Origin: Bagarius yarrelli
Lineage: Eukaryota; Chordata; Actinopteri; Siluriformes; Sisoridae
Direction: 5' to 3'
Assembly: GCA_005784505.1 (NCBI GenBank)
Contig: VCAZ01000237.1
Span: forward strand, 275,042 to 339,041
Length of the DNA: 64,000 nt
The position numbers and the translations under genes were made by a program. Below the pieces are notes generated by a model. That model saw only the letters and a list, made by a program, of their open reading frames with translations. It had not been told where the DNA came from and searched no databases. Positions 46,926-58,171 of this stretch are shown here, piece by piece; within the stretch, counting starts at the first letter, position 1, and every line of letters begins with the position of its first letter.

Positions 46926-47459
46926 AGAAGAAAAAAAAAAAAAGAGAGACGTTCTTTTAGGTAGTCCAAACAGTCTATCAAGTACAGGGAATATTTTATC
47001 TATCTACATTTTTCCTCTTTATATATTTATTTACTTTTATGTATATTTATATAGGTGAAGGAAAACAGGCGTAATTTGGAACTTCCTATGGCTGCGTCCT
47101 GTTTTTCCCCGTCACGTCCTTTGATACATGTTTATTCAGAGTTGTGAACGCTGGAACGAGCGAACGGTATTAAACAATTTACTGAGCTTTAAAAGGCTTT
47201 GGTAGATGATTGACTAGCTGGAGCAGTTAGTCCAGACGGTCTGCGGTCTCGCCATCAGTACAAACTGACACTTACTGGTCCCGAGTGCGTTCGGGCTGCC
47301 TAAAAAACAAGGGCGTGTGAGTGTGTGTAAAATATTTTGTGTGCAAAATCTCAACAAAATTAAAAAAAAAAACATTCTTAGGCTACATTCTCTCTTTCTT
47401 CTCACATTTTCCACACGTTTTTTTGACACGTTTCTTCTTTCCTGCCATTGCGTCTGCTG

Positions 47460-50177
47460 CTACTTTCCGGCGTTGGAGCGCCCCTCAATGGATAGTTTGA
47501 CCTCCTGAGAGATGAACGAGGGCCGAGAGGAGCCCGGCGGTGCGGTTGGGCCAACCTCCTCCCTCTTGACAGGGTATCTTTGGAAACCGGGGGTGGACCA
47601 ACGCCTCTGTGAGGGCCCGTGGACCTCGGTGTGCAAATAATAACTGCTCTGGCTGCGCGTGTGCTCCGCTGAAGTCCTGTCGGGTCTGGAGGGAACATCT
47701 CCGTGTACCGAGGTGCTCGGCTTCAAAGAATCGTCCTTGTCAGCCCTCTCTCGATGAACGCGCTCCATCCTAAGCTGACCCTGAGGCCGTGGGTTCTGGG
47801 GTGCCGGTGGCCCCATAGGCTGGCTGCAGGTGGCACCAGATGTTAAGTTAGCTTTGGAAGTCCTGCTGTGTGTGGGCTGCTGAGACTGCTGGGCGACCAC
47901 TGGCGGCTTTTGATGGGCTGGCGAATGCTGCTGAAGGGTGATAGAAACGCAAACGTCACCCACTTGGAGGTGGTGGCAGGTGAGGCCGTAGAGCTGGGCG
48001 GTGCGCTCTGGGCTGCAGGATGACCAGCCCTGACCGAAGACGAAAAATGGATGCTCAGGAGGTACGTCAATGCTTACTTTACTCTGGCACTCGCCAACAG
48101 CGAAGCGCAGCGCGACCAGACCGGGCCTCTGGGAGCTAGTGCGGATATCCACCACCATGCTGGAATCAATCTTAAGCCCCGTGCTCGCTTCGGCACTACG
48201 TACAAAATCCTGCGTCTGCAGATCCTCTACGCGCTTCAGTTCACCAGTGGCTAACTGGATAATGGCACCCTTGGTAAAGTGTGAGGGTGGAGACACGGCG
48301 ACAGACGACGCGCTGGGCAGCTCCACCGCCACCAACTGCTCAGCCGCACCAGAGCCGTCCGAGATTCTGTTTTGCTGTGTTTCGGCTGCGGCATCGTTAT
48401 TGGGTTGAGGATGAGGATGGTAGTCCAGGGGCATGAGAACCGGCTGGCCGTTTGGCAAGATCACTGTATGACTGGTGTGCTGTTTGCTGAGGATGAAGCA
48501 GAGCTCGAGGATCCAGTTGGCCGGTGGGGTGCGGTGCATACACTGTCCTGTTCTCCCCATGAAATTCTCTGCTACTCTGGGAACGCCCCACTACATGCTG
48601 GACCTGTACACGGATTAAAAAAAAAAGCAAAAAGGTCATACTGAGGCTCGTGGAGAAGAAAAAAGGCTGCTGCTTTTAGAAGTTCCTTTTTAACCCTTTT
48701 TCTTTGTGCAATCAGATTTCCTTCCTGTGTAAAAATCTGAAAAAAATCTCAGGGACTTTCTAAGAATTGGCTGTCTAATTTCCGGCTGTCTGTTGCTCAA
48801 TCACCCACCCAGCGTTGCTACAGCTAGCACAGGAAAGAAGTGGCAAGGACCTCATGGTGTAACGAATATAGAGTCAAAGACATAAATCAAGACTAAAGTT
48901 CCAATATTTTTCATCCTTACCAAAATGTAGTCTTTTTTAAAGAATCATACATGCTGCCAGTTTATAAAATAATTTTTTTACAGTGCATCATAAATGTAAG
49001 AGTTAAACAAAAAGAGTTACTCAATCAGCGCACGAGTAAAATAAAATTACTCTTGTTTGCGATTATTGGTACTATTGATCTCTAAAGCGAACGTTGTTGG
49101 CTCACTTCTGCCTAAAACCCTCTTCGGATGGTTAAAATGATGTTAAAAGTAAAAACTATGTTTCCTCACCTCCAGGTCCGTTTCCGGAGTGCCGCGCTGA
49201 CTGGGAGACGCTCGTCCTTCTTGCCCATAAGTCTTCCGGTCCTGCAGCTCCATTGCTGTGCCTTGCTGCAGCCGCACTGTCGAGTTTCTTGCCAAGTAAA
49301 TTACGTCTTGCAGGTTCTCCCTGCCGTTTTCCCGATCCCCTCCGTTCACCTCTCGGTCTTGCTCCACTGAGCCGCTTTGGGGTGGCGCCGTTCGGTCGTT
49401 GGACGATGTGTGGTAGAAGACGGAGACACGTTCTGCCGTGGGTATCATCCCTATGGCACCTAGAGGTTGCTGCTGTGAGGAAGAGGAGGAGGAGGAGGCA
49501 GAGGGCACCGCCTGCTCGGATGCCAGCACCAGGGGGACGCCTCCTGTAGCCGCAACCTTGGCGTAGGCATGAGCTGAAACTTGGTGCTGAGGCGGGGACG
49601 AGACCACGCCTTCCTGAATAACAGATGAATATGGCACCAAGTGAGACTGCGCCGGGATCAACGGGCTCGGGACAAACCCAGGTGGCACTGCATAGGGAAC
49701 GGCAGTGGCGTACGGAGGGCTGACAAACTGCGGGATGGGAGCGTAGCCCAGAGGGGGGTAATGGATGCCTGTGTGCTGGAGGAGCGTCGAGGGAACCGTG
49801 TAGGCGGGAGAGATGTGGCCCAGCACGGGGTGGAGGCTGGTGGGTGCGTAGGTGACCGATGGAACGGCTACTTTATACAGCATGCTGTACTGATCTACGG
49901 GTAACCCTGGGGCGATGCTCTCCGGCCCCTCCACTCCGTAATGCACGTTAGGATGCGTCCGGACCCATTCGCCGCCTCCGCTTCCGCCCTGAGCTTCTCC
50001 AGTCGCTCCAGAGCTTCGTGACAAAGTGGCTGCTTCATCTCCTCCTCCAGTATTACCGCTGCTACTGCTGCTGCTGTTGTTGTTGTTGTTGTGAGGAACG
50101 GTGGAAGCATTGTTAACCGGAAGGTCTCGCTTCTTTGGAGGGAGGCACTCCTGATTGCGCTCGTGAGCTGGCTTCAT
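47460..50177 (-). CDS. ATXN1L: Ataxin-1-like protein (BOAT), two coding exons, one frame break
   Basis: Nuclear co-repressor that partners Capicua and ataxin-1 through its AXH domain. Exon 1 is 49170-50177: 336 codons from MKPAHERNQECLPPKKRDLP to GTPETDLE, donor gtgagg. Exon 2 is 47460-48603: acceptor tacag, opening VQHVVGRSQSS, which continues TDLE as in human. It ends EVKLSIEGRSNAGK and stop. Exon 2 has 1144 nt, one more than a multiple of three, so one extra base (or two missing) lies between about 48590 and 48397; downstream the frame is open for over 350 codons. Corrected length would be about 716 residues against 689 in human. The start was chosen by the conserved MKP-H-R-QECLPPKKRDLP; the earlier frame extension begins at GTG. 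Identity rests on recalled family sequence. Confidence 0.93.
47589..47606 (-). other. ATXN1L: RRWSTP motif in ATXN1L C-terminus
   Basis: Encodes RRWSTP within GPSQRRWSTPGFQRY. It resembles the RKRRWSAPE segment of ataxin-1, which binds 14-3-3 when phosphorylated and splicing factors through a Trp-centred UHM ligand motif. Human ATXN1L, as I recall it, has only CWPAPSFQRY here. Confidence 0.7.
47931..48284 (-). other. ATXN1L: ATXN1L AXH domain
   Basis: The stretch from SHFTKGAIIQLATGELKRVE through VDVPPEHP-type and GQGWSSCSP phrases to LQVGDVCVSITLQ is the AXH fold, which mediates dimerisation and binding to Capicua. It is intact and close to the mammalian sequence, so the gene is under strong constraint despite the frame break upstream. 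Confidence 0.92.
50060..50092 (-). repeat. ATXN1L: Asn/Ser homopolymer codons in ATXN1L
   Basis: Minus strand reads five AAC then AGC/AGT codons, giving N5-S6 around residues 30-40. A second Ser run followed by QQQ lies at residues 227-237. There is no long polyglutamine. Confidence 0.85.
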
Positions 50178-52131
50178 GCTGCTCTGGATCACACGTGGAC
50201 GATGTTAGAAAGAGGCGGGCCCAGAGAGCCACAAACACGGCACCACTGCAGTCAGCACAGGGAACCTTTCTCTGAGCTCTTCCATCACCTTACCTGCAAA
50301 CAACACAACACAGAGCTAATAATAGTACAGGCATCTACTGAGAACTTTAGTTAGCATTTATGGCGTTAGGCACTTTTATCATTCGTTCATTTATCCAATC
50401 CGATCGAGCAGTTAGGAGTTAGAAGCTCTGCTCAGGAGCCCAGCAGGAGCCCAGCAGGAGCCCAGCAGGAGCCGTTTGAACCCACAATCTTAACTGCTCC
50501 CCCAGCATTTAATTAGAATTAAAGAACGGATTCTTCAGCGTCACAGTTTCTTCACCACCAGTAAAACAACAAGATGCAGGAACCATTCGTGTTAACAGAA
50601 TAAATCGGTATCATTAACTCCACTTCATCACACATCCCGCAGTACCACCGGGTTAGTCAAATAATCAACGATTATCAGAGCGATTCATCCACTGAGCTGC
50701 AATTATTTTACCGATACACACTTTTCATTCTGATCTTTTCCTTTCTTTACACACGCACACACACACACACACACACGTTAACATATGTCTGTTCTCTGTT
50801 TTTCCGAGCTCACCGTCACCACCATCACTTAGAGTTTCTCAGCGATCTCTTGTCTTCTAAACGGCCATCCGGACACAACCACAAAATCTTTACTGCATCA
50901 CGGGGTAACCTACTGGTTTATCTGGTCACAGGAGAACTGACCCCCCCGACTGAGCCTGGTCCTCCCAAAGCTCTTTCTCCATTTGGTCACCGATGGAGTT
51001 TTGGTTCCTCCATCTATCTACCCAGCTTTCTATCTATCTATCTATCTATCTATCTAATTAATCTACTCTGTCAATTTATCTATTTGTTACTCGTCTTATC
51101 TATCTGTCTATCCATCTATCTTTACTGTTGTCGATTGCAGAGCTGCTGTAAAAATGTTTATCACTCTAACTTGTTTTTTTTCACCCAAACTGAAGAAGGA
51201 TTTAACGACAGATTTTGTGATTTTTGTCACTTTACTAATTCCGCTTTATTTGCACTGTAACGAAGTCGTCTTCTGCATGACTAACAACAATTTAACGCCT
51301 TGCTCTGCAGCGCCACCCTGGTTAAACCACGCTATTGCTGGACCTCACGATAAGGCATATAAAATCAAACGCCTATTCAAGGTCTGTCGACATATTTTCA
51401 TTGAAATATAACATGACAGTAGGACTGAAAGGATAAATCAACAGTCCCGACAATGTCGCCTGATCGTTTCAGTCCTACTGTCAGGTTTTACTCCATATCT
51501 ATTTGTTTGAAGGCTCGATTAATCATTCACCAATAAGATAACCTGTGTTAAACTGTGGCTTAATCCAAACCTTCTTAATATTAATACAAATCGTAACAGG
51601 GAGAAACAGACAATATTTTACACAGAATCATTTGTGTCATTCTCTGGAAAATAAAAGCAGGTACCAAGAGTTTTTTTTTTTTAACTACATTTGATAAATT
51701 GTTTTTAACTTATTAAAAAAAAAAACAACAGACATTTAAATTCTAGCTAGAGTCAGTATTTATTAGTATTACACTTAACTACTAGTTAACTAGTAAAATA
51801 TTGGCACCTGTTAGCAACGAGCTAACTGTGGCTCGAGCGACTGGCTTAGACGTTCCAATTAGCTAGCATAACTGAAAAACTGCACAGGAAAACATAAACA
51901 TGTCGTATTTTCCGCACACGATTATCTTCGAATTAAGACACGATAAAAAAAAATGTTATTGACCGAAAAAAAATGTCAAAATGTCTCGACTGCACATGAA
52001 CGGGGGACATCCGAACTAACTAGCAACCTCGAAAGCTAGCCACCCGTTGCTAAGCTGCTAATCGCGTATTTAAGAGTTTGGAAAACGCGTTTTTTTAATG
52101 GTAACAGTAAATTAGCGAAGCGGAGCCTCAC
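50178..52131 (-). other. ATXN1L: ATXN1L 5' UTR sequence and intron
   Basis: The coding exon extends into 5' UTR; a good acceptor (tttgcag on the minus strand) ends at 50294. The rest is intron with a SINE fragment (50395-50490) including four 11-base units of 'cagcaggagcc' type, a (TATC)n array at 51030-51056 and a CTCF-like core near 51308-51323. No other gene recognised. Confidence 0.5.
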
Positions 52132-52260
52132 CCGGGTTTGTCATGGTGTTGCTTACGGTCCGAGTCTGACGGTTTGGGTGAGTCGGTATCATAAATCAAC
52201 AGTAAAATCAGGGCTGATGATTAGTGCCCATTTCAGAGGCCAGCGACGAAGCAACAGCGT
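52132..52260 (-). other. ATXN1L: ATXN1L non-coding first exon (approximate)
   Basis: A donor G/gtgagg on the minus strand has its GT at 52131-52130, downstream of a CG-rich stretch. It is correctly placed to supply the leader of ATXN1L. The 5' edge is not determinable by eye. Confidence 0.5.
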
Positions 52261-52270
52261 CGCACGCCGA

Positions 52271-52278
52271 TGACGTCA
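52271..52278. promoter_or_regulatory. CRE palindrome TGACGTCA at ATXN1L promoter
   Basis: Perfect CREB/ATF palindrome inside a CG-rich segment directly upstream of the presumed first exon. Its position makes it a credible promoter element. Confidence 0.55.
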
Positions 52279-52329
52279 CGACGGGAAGGCGCTGTTTTAC
52301 ATTCGAGGATCTCGTGTTTACATTGAAGT

Positions 52330-53768
52330 TATATATAATAATATAATATATATGTACCCTTCGTTCAACTACATGTATGTGTGTACTGTTTATATATAAC
52401 AGTTACTGGTTATACACTAAAGTGCACAAAGTATTGGCACCCCTCTGACTCAGATTTCTAACCCTGGTCCTGTCTATACTCTATATTAACTATCATTGTT
52501 TATTGGGTCAAATTTTTTTTTTTTTTTAGTAACACCGTGTGTGTGGTGGACATGTGAAACTCCACACAGTCAGTCACACGATGCTTATCCTCAGCATTAC
52601 ATACATAAACAGCCATTTTTTTTTTTAAATGATACCCTGCCCTCATAGATGATCTGTCAGTTAGCCCCAGGGTCCTCGGTTTCATCCTGGGATCAATTAA
52701 CTGTTTATGAAGGGTTTCATTTGTTCTTTTGTGTCTAAGTGGGTCTAAGCGGGTACCTTCAAAATTATGAAACGATGCTAGTAGGTGGATTAGCTATGTT
52801 AAATGACCCCAGTGTAATGGTGGGCAAACAGCTTATAGAAAATAAAGAAATAAATCACAGTTCTAAACTAATATATTATTATATTAACCAACTAATTACA
52901 CCAGACACAGGGTCCAAAAATATTGTCTAGAGCCTCTTGCTGTTTAGGGCCTTAACTTACTCTTTTCTCCAGACATGTCCTCTTTTTGGACCTAAAGAAA
53001 TGGCACCAGGCGAGTCATACAGCAGCGACTTGTTTCACCCGGGTTTTTCAAATTCCCACTGAGGTGGGAATTCATGACCTGTGAAGCTGTGTGTATGTGT
53101 CAGTCACAAATAAAGATCGGCTGGCACTGTGGTGTAGTGGGTTAAGGTGCTGACATCCAGATGTGTGTGGGGTTTTTTTTGTATTTTTGAGGGTCAAAAA
53201 TGTTTCATTTAACATAAAAACCCATGGTCACAAGAGACGGATGTTGTTCCCTCTCATGGCATATCACGTTTCCACAAATTAATATTTCATGGCCACAACA
53301 AAATAAACCGAATGCGTCCCCTCCCGCTCACCGTAGTACAATTACTTTATTATGCATATTGCTCTTGTTCATAATTTGCTGTATTCTACTTAAAGGAATG
53401 AAAATTATTCTACTATACCAGGAGTTCTGTAATATAGTTTTTTTTATTATATATAATAAATTCTAATTAAGGATTAGAATTAATAGGTTAATAGGCTAAT
53501 TAATAGGTTATTGTCCTGTCAGTGATTTAAAGAATGTGGAAAAATAAAACTTGAAAAGAAGCGTGTGAAGCAGTGAAGTGTTGTACAATGAGTGAGTGTT
53601 ACACTGAGTATCTTAAGGGAATTTCAGTGGGTGGCTTGGTCACAATCTCTCTCTCTCTCTCTCTCTCTTTTCTTTTTACACACATATACACATACTGACA
53701 TTATAACTTGAGAGGTGGTAGTTTAGTGGTTAAGGTGTTCCACTGCTAATTGGTAGAACGGACTTCCG

Positions 53769-53838
<70 letters not shown>

Positions 53839-53844
53839 ATCCCT

Positions 53845-53890
<46 letters not shown>

Positions 53891-53900
53891 CACCCATCCT

Positions 53901-53959
<59 letters not shown>

Positions 53960-53960
53960 C

Positions 53961-54005
<45 letters not shown>

Positions 54006-54110
54006 ATGTCTGTATGTATGTCTGTCTGTCTGTCTGTCTGTATGTCTGTCTACACATCACAGCAACGCTTTTGTCCGTTTTTGGGTAATGCGCGTGTAAG
54101 AGCGTGAACG
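52330..54110. other. Spacer between ATXN1L and HSBP1
   Basis: Divergent spacer of about 1.8 kb with a Tc1-like end fragment near 52425-52445, SINE A head fragments at 53105-53155 and 53711-53765, and the long TCTA/TCTG array. No gene seen. Confidence 0.55.
53769..54052. repeat. (TCTA)n followed by (TCTG)n compound microsatellite
   Basis: About 190 bases of TCTA with two interruptions, then about 90 bases of TCTG with some TATG variants, ending 0.2 kb before the HSBP1 start codon. Confidence 0.97.
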
Positions 54111-54111
54111 C

Positions 54112-54157
54112 GCTGTGTGTGTGCGTGCGCGTGGGTGTGTGTGTGCGTGCGCGCCCC
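54112..54157. promoter_or_regulatory. Alternating purine-pyrimidine (Z-DNA-prone) tract
   Basis: GTGT, GCGT and GCGC steps alternate over about 45 bases, some 110 bases upstream of the HSBP1 ATG. Such sequence adopts the left-handed form readily under negative supercoiling. A functional role is inference. Confidence 0.45.
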
Positions 54158-54268
54158 TGTGTGGGCAGTCTTTCTCCTACGCTCTGAGGTGCAGATAAAT
54201 CAGTAAAATCACACGGAGTTTCTTTATATAACACTTTCCCTCTTTCGCTGACACACACACACACGGAC

Positions 54269-54990
54269 ATGTCTGACATGGAGCCCAAATCAGCCCAGGA
54301 TTTAACCGTGGTGGTAAGTAATAATCATTTATAATAAATCTGTTTGCATTGTTGCTGTAATGTTAAACTAGGGTAGCTGGTTTACAGGCGAATTATTAAC
54401 GTTATTAAATATAAATATCACTAAATTTGCAGTTAAAATATATGTTTGGGCGTTTAATTAGTTAACAAGCCGTTTATTATCTGTTAATGTGCCGCGTTGA
54501 AGTGTTAGCATGGAGCGTCTCCTAGGACACTGAACGCAGGGTTGCCAGATCGAGTCAATCGACGCCTTTTACAGTTTGTGTGAATTAAACTGAAATGTTT
54601 TATTCAGTCTCAGTTATAATATTTAAAACATCCGAGTTGACTTGTGTTATATTCGTTAATGCTAATATAGTTGCAGTTAAAGTTTGTTTGCTCGTGACCG
54701 CACAGCTTATACTAAAGTTTAATTGAATAGTTTCACAATTTTGACTTTTTTTCCCATTGAAATGAATGCACAGCGTGGGTAAGTCGTTGTTTTGCGATGA
54801 CTTGGCAACCCGTGTTAGTTTTTCATTTTACTCTGAATTAAATTTTCACTTTGGAATGTCTCGTGTCTCCTGCGTCGCTCCCTTGTTGCCATGGCTACAG
54901 TTCAGGCGCGTGGGTACAGAGATGATCTTTTTTTAATGTGTGCACTTCCGGGAGGAAACTTACTGCCTCTAAACCTCTAAACTGTCGCTC

Positions 54991-55051
<61 letters not shown>

Positions 55052-55060
55052 GTCTGTCTC

Positions 55061-55127
<67 letters not shown>

Positions 55128-55175
55128 GTCTTATTCTTTCTAACTTTCTCTGTCTCTCTCTCTTTCTCTTTCTCC

Positions 55176-55236
<61 letters not shown>

Positions 55237-55284
55237 CGCTTTTTCTCTCTCTTTGTCTTGTCTTATTCTTTCTAACTTTCTCTG

Positions 55285-55370
<86 letters not shown>

Positions 55371-55455
55371 TATTCTTTCTAACTTTCTCTGTCTCTCTCT
55401 CTCTTTCTCTTCTCCTCTTCTCCTGTCTCTCTCTCTCCTCTCTCTCCTCTCTCTC

Positions 55456-55486
<31 letters not shown>

Positions 55487-57316
55487 CGTTTCTCTCTCTG
55501 CTTTCTTATCTCCCCTAACTTTTTCTGTCTCTCTCTCTTTTCTTTCTTCCTTCTCCCCGCTCTCTCTCTATCTGTCTATTCTTAATCTCTCTCTCTCTCA
55601 CTCTGTCTTATTTTATCTCTTCGCTTCTCTCTTCTCCTCTCCCTCCAACTTTCTCTGTCCTCTCTCTCTCTCTCTCTCTCTCTTTTTGCTGTTTAGGTGC
55701 AGAGTTTACTGCAGCAGATGCAAGACAAGTTCCAGACAATGTCTGACCAGATTATTGACAGAAATATCCTAAATCCAGCCGTGTCCCCGGTCTAGTCGTG
55801 TCTCACTGCAGTGTCTAGACGTTCTGGAACATTCCACACTGTTTCAAGTTAACTATTAATGAGTTTAAAGTTTGATGATTGGTTTAAAGCGATGTGGCAT
55901 CAATCAGCCGTCAAACCAGCTCACCAGCACGTCGTTGGTCATTTTCCAAAAACGCCACAATGTGATGATGTCACCATGTCCTGATAATTTAAACTTAACT
56001 GTTATAATAACCACCATGAAATCCAGTATTTTCCTGAACCAGCCCGCCAATTATCTCACAGCAAATTACCAAAAAAAGTTTATTTATTAAGCCGTTATTA
56101 GCTCTATTGTGGAATATAAGGAAAAAAAAAAAAAAAAAAGGAATACGCAGTTTGTTGAGTCATCAGTCCAGGCGGTGGTGTGTGTTCCAGGCTGGTTAAG
56201 TGTGTTTAAGGTGTGTGGGTTAGGGTTATAGACGGAGTTGGATCAGATTCAGCTTCATTCCCTGGATCTTATGTTCTGCAGCAGGGAATTGTATCTCCAG
56301 CCGATTCTCTCTGAGAATTTATGGAAAAAATAATAGAACCCCCCCCCCCCAACAAGACACTACAAAAATGTATTTAACTTCCCTATTAAACGGTGCGTTG
56401 ACGTTAGAGACCTCCGTAATGTTACAAATCAGCTGTAACTATAGAAAACTAATCACGACAATTCGGTGAGATCAGTGACCGATAATCATGTTTACTGATA
56501 TTTTATGCGATATTTAAGATATTTTGTTATCGTGTATCGGGTTTGGAATATCGGAATTGCACATATGACACAGGGAGAGACGACAACGCAAAATAACCTT
56601 GGGAGACGAAACCACATTCAATTTAGATTTTCTTTATTTGTAAGAATTATTTAATAGGGTTTATTATATTATAGCTGTTTGTTAGTGGTGGCCGGTGGAT
56701 TTGGTATTTTATAATATAATATATACATTTTTACTGAAAGTGTTAAAATTTTGCAAAAAAAATCGCGTTTTTGGTGTGCGAAAGAACGTTTCCGAATTTT
56801 TACAGGTTTTTTTTTTTAATCAGCGAAATCTGTTTCAAATGACTCACGATACCGACACCGACGTCGCCTTCAGCATGCAATGAAAATCTACATCGTTTTT
56901 CGCATGTTTTTTTGTTGACAGTTTGGTGACGTGAGTCTGTTTATTACGTTTTACTTCATTTACACGTCTTTTCTAAATATTTTGATTGTTTTTATCTGCA
57001 AAAATCTGGTAATATTTGTGCGACTGGAATATTTACATTATTTCTTATGGATCACAATAAAAAAACTCCAGAAGGAACTCGGTTTGTAAGCTCAGGTTCA
57101 GCACCAGTAAACCAGTTTTGTATATCGATTATTGAAACCTGTTCTAAAAAAATCAATTAAAACTCTCCTGAAAAGTTCTCCTTAACCAGCTCACTCGACG
57201 AGATGAGCACCCGCATCGACGACCTGGAGAAGAACATCTCCGACCTCATGACTCAGGCGGGGGTGGAGGAGTTCGACGGAGAGAACAAATTCGGCGACAC
57301 GTCGGGAACGGCTTGA
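54269..57316 (+). CDS. HSBP1: Heat shock factor-binding protein 1, three coding exons
   Basis: Small coiled-coil protein that binds the trimerisation domain of HSF1 and dampens the heat shock response. Exons: 54269-54313 (MSDMEPKSAQDLTVV), 55697-55763 (VQSLLQQMQDKFQTMSDQII...) and 57195-57316 (...DEMSTRIDDLEKNISDLMTQ to stop). Total 234 nt, 77 residues, against 76 in human. Nearly every residue of the coil matches the recalled human protein; the tail after GENK differs. Intron 1 is GT-AG. Intron 2 begins ATATCCT and ends AC and keeps phase (AGA A / TC GAC gives R-I-D), so it is a U12-type AT-AC intron. A polyadenylation signal AATAAA follows at 57811-57816. Confidence 0.96.
54985..55690. repeat. 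HSBP1: TC-rich array in HSBP1 intron 1
   Basis: About 700 bases of TC with repeated blocks containing 'cttattctttctaactttct' (near 55130, 55262 and 55369). It runs up to the acceptor of exon 2 at 55696. Confidence 0.95.
55764..57194 (+). other. HSBP1: AT-AC (U12-type) intron of HSBP1
   Basis: 5' end ATATCCT (55764-55770), 3' end AC (57193-57194), with the branch-point-like TCCTTAAC at 57179-57186 about 9-10 nt from the 3' splice site. These fit the minor-spliceosome consensus (ATATCCTT, TTCCTTAAC, short branch distance). Taking any nearby GT or AG would break the conserved reading. Confidence 0.9.
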
Positions 57317-57505
57317 TGAAGACAAAAAACCCAACCAACGAATAAGTGCATGAGGTATCGGTCACATGATCTACGCAGTCACGGCTTATCGTACAGATGT
57401 GTTTGGTCTGTATTAAAGGGTTTTTTTTTTCCCCGGTATTAATTCCTGATCTGCAGTGTGAGTCCAAATTCCTGTACAATGGCGGAATCTTTATATAATC
57501 ATATA

Positions 57506-57507
<2 letters not shown>

Positions 57508-57595
<88 letters not shown>
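57508..57595. repeat. (GT)n microsatellite in HSBP1 3' UTR
   Basis: About 43 GT units between the HSBP1 stop and its polyadenylation signal, so probably transcribed as (GU)n. Confidence 0.95.
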
Positions 57596-57596
<1 letters not shown>

Positions 57597-57810
57597 GTGT
57601 TTGTGGTATTTTTTTTTTTTTTCTTGAGACAATTGTATGGTGTATTTGGGAAAAAAAAAACCTCTCTGTGGTGTAGAACATCTGTTGGTTTTACACTTTC
57701 AGTCTCATTCCTGTTTCGAACATCAGCTGGGTTCAAAGAACGAAAGCTGAACTATTTCTACACTCAATCAGACCGCAACGTTCCTCTCACCATCATCCTT
57801 CCAGAACAGC

Positions 57811-57816
57811 AATAAA
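57811..57816 (+). terminator. HSBP1: HSBP1 polyadenylation signal AATAAA
   Basis: Canonical AATAAA about 0.5 kb after the stop codon, the first good one downstream on this strand. Confidence 0.6.
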
Positions 57817-58012
57817 ACACCGACACCATCATCCATTCACTGTTCGAATATCAGCAGACCTACTATGCAAACAAAGTCATTTCATCTGAACGATCAGGTC
57901 ATCCTTTAAAAAACTGAGCCTGAAACAGAGGTGCAGAAAATGAAGCTGCGGTGGATCTTTTTTTCTTTCTTTCTTTCTTTTATTACATTAAAAAAAAGGT
58001 TTAAAGAATCCG

Positions 58013-58171
58013 CTGTACCTCTGGCTCCACCCACTGCACGTCTGACTCCACCCACTGTATGCCTGACTCCACACACTGTACATCTGACACCACACACTGT
58101 ACACCTGACCCTGCCCACTACATATCTGACTCCACCCACTGTACATCTGACACCACCTCCTGTACATCTGC
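58013..58171. repeat. 21-base minisatellite
   Basis: About seven or eight diverged units of the type 'ctgactccacccactgtaca'. Confidence 0.85.

Larger units (their letters stand above)
35596..47459. other. Convergent spacer between ZNF821 and ATXN1L
   Basis: About 12 kb that must hold the 3' UTRs of both genes. It contains a T26 run at 35761-35786, a TC array at 36687-37118, three SINE A copies with many small losses, the C/A-rich zone 40.7-43.5 kb, A runs near 43558, 45900-45970 and 46763, and GA tracts near 46340-46470 and 46859-46920. No conserved coding sequence was recognised. Confidence 0.55.

Noticed and set aside
54938..55585. 215-codon Leu-Ser frame
   Set aside because: TC array of HSBP1 intron 1.
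55874..55990. TGATGAT repeats in HSBP1 intron 2 as a C/D snoRNA
   Set aside because: No pairing terminal stem and no guide that I can relate to rRNA.
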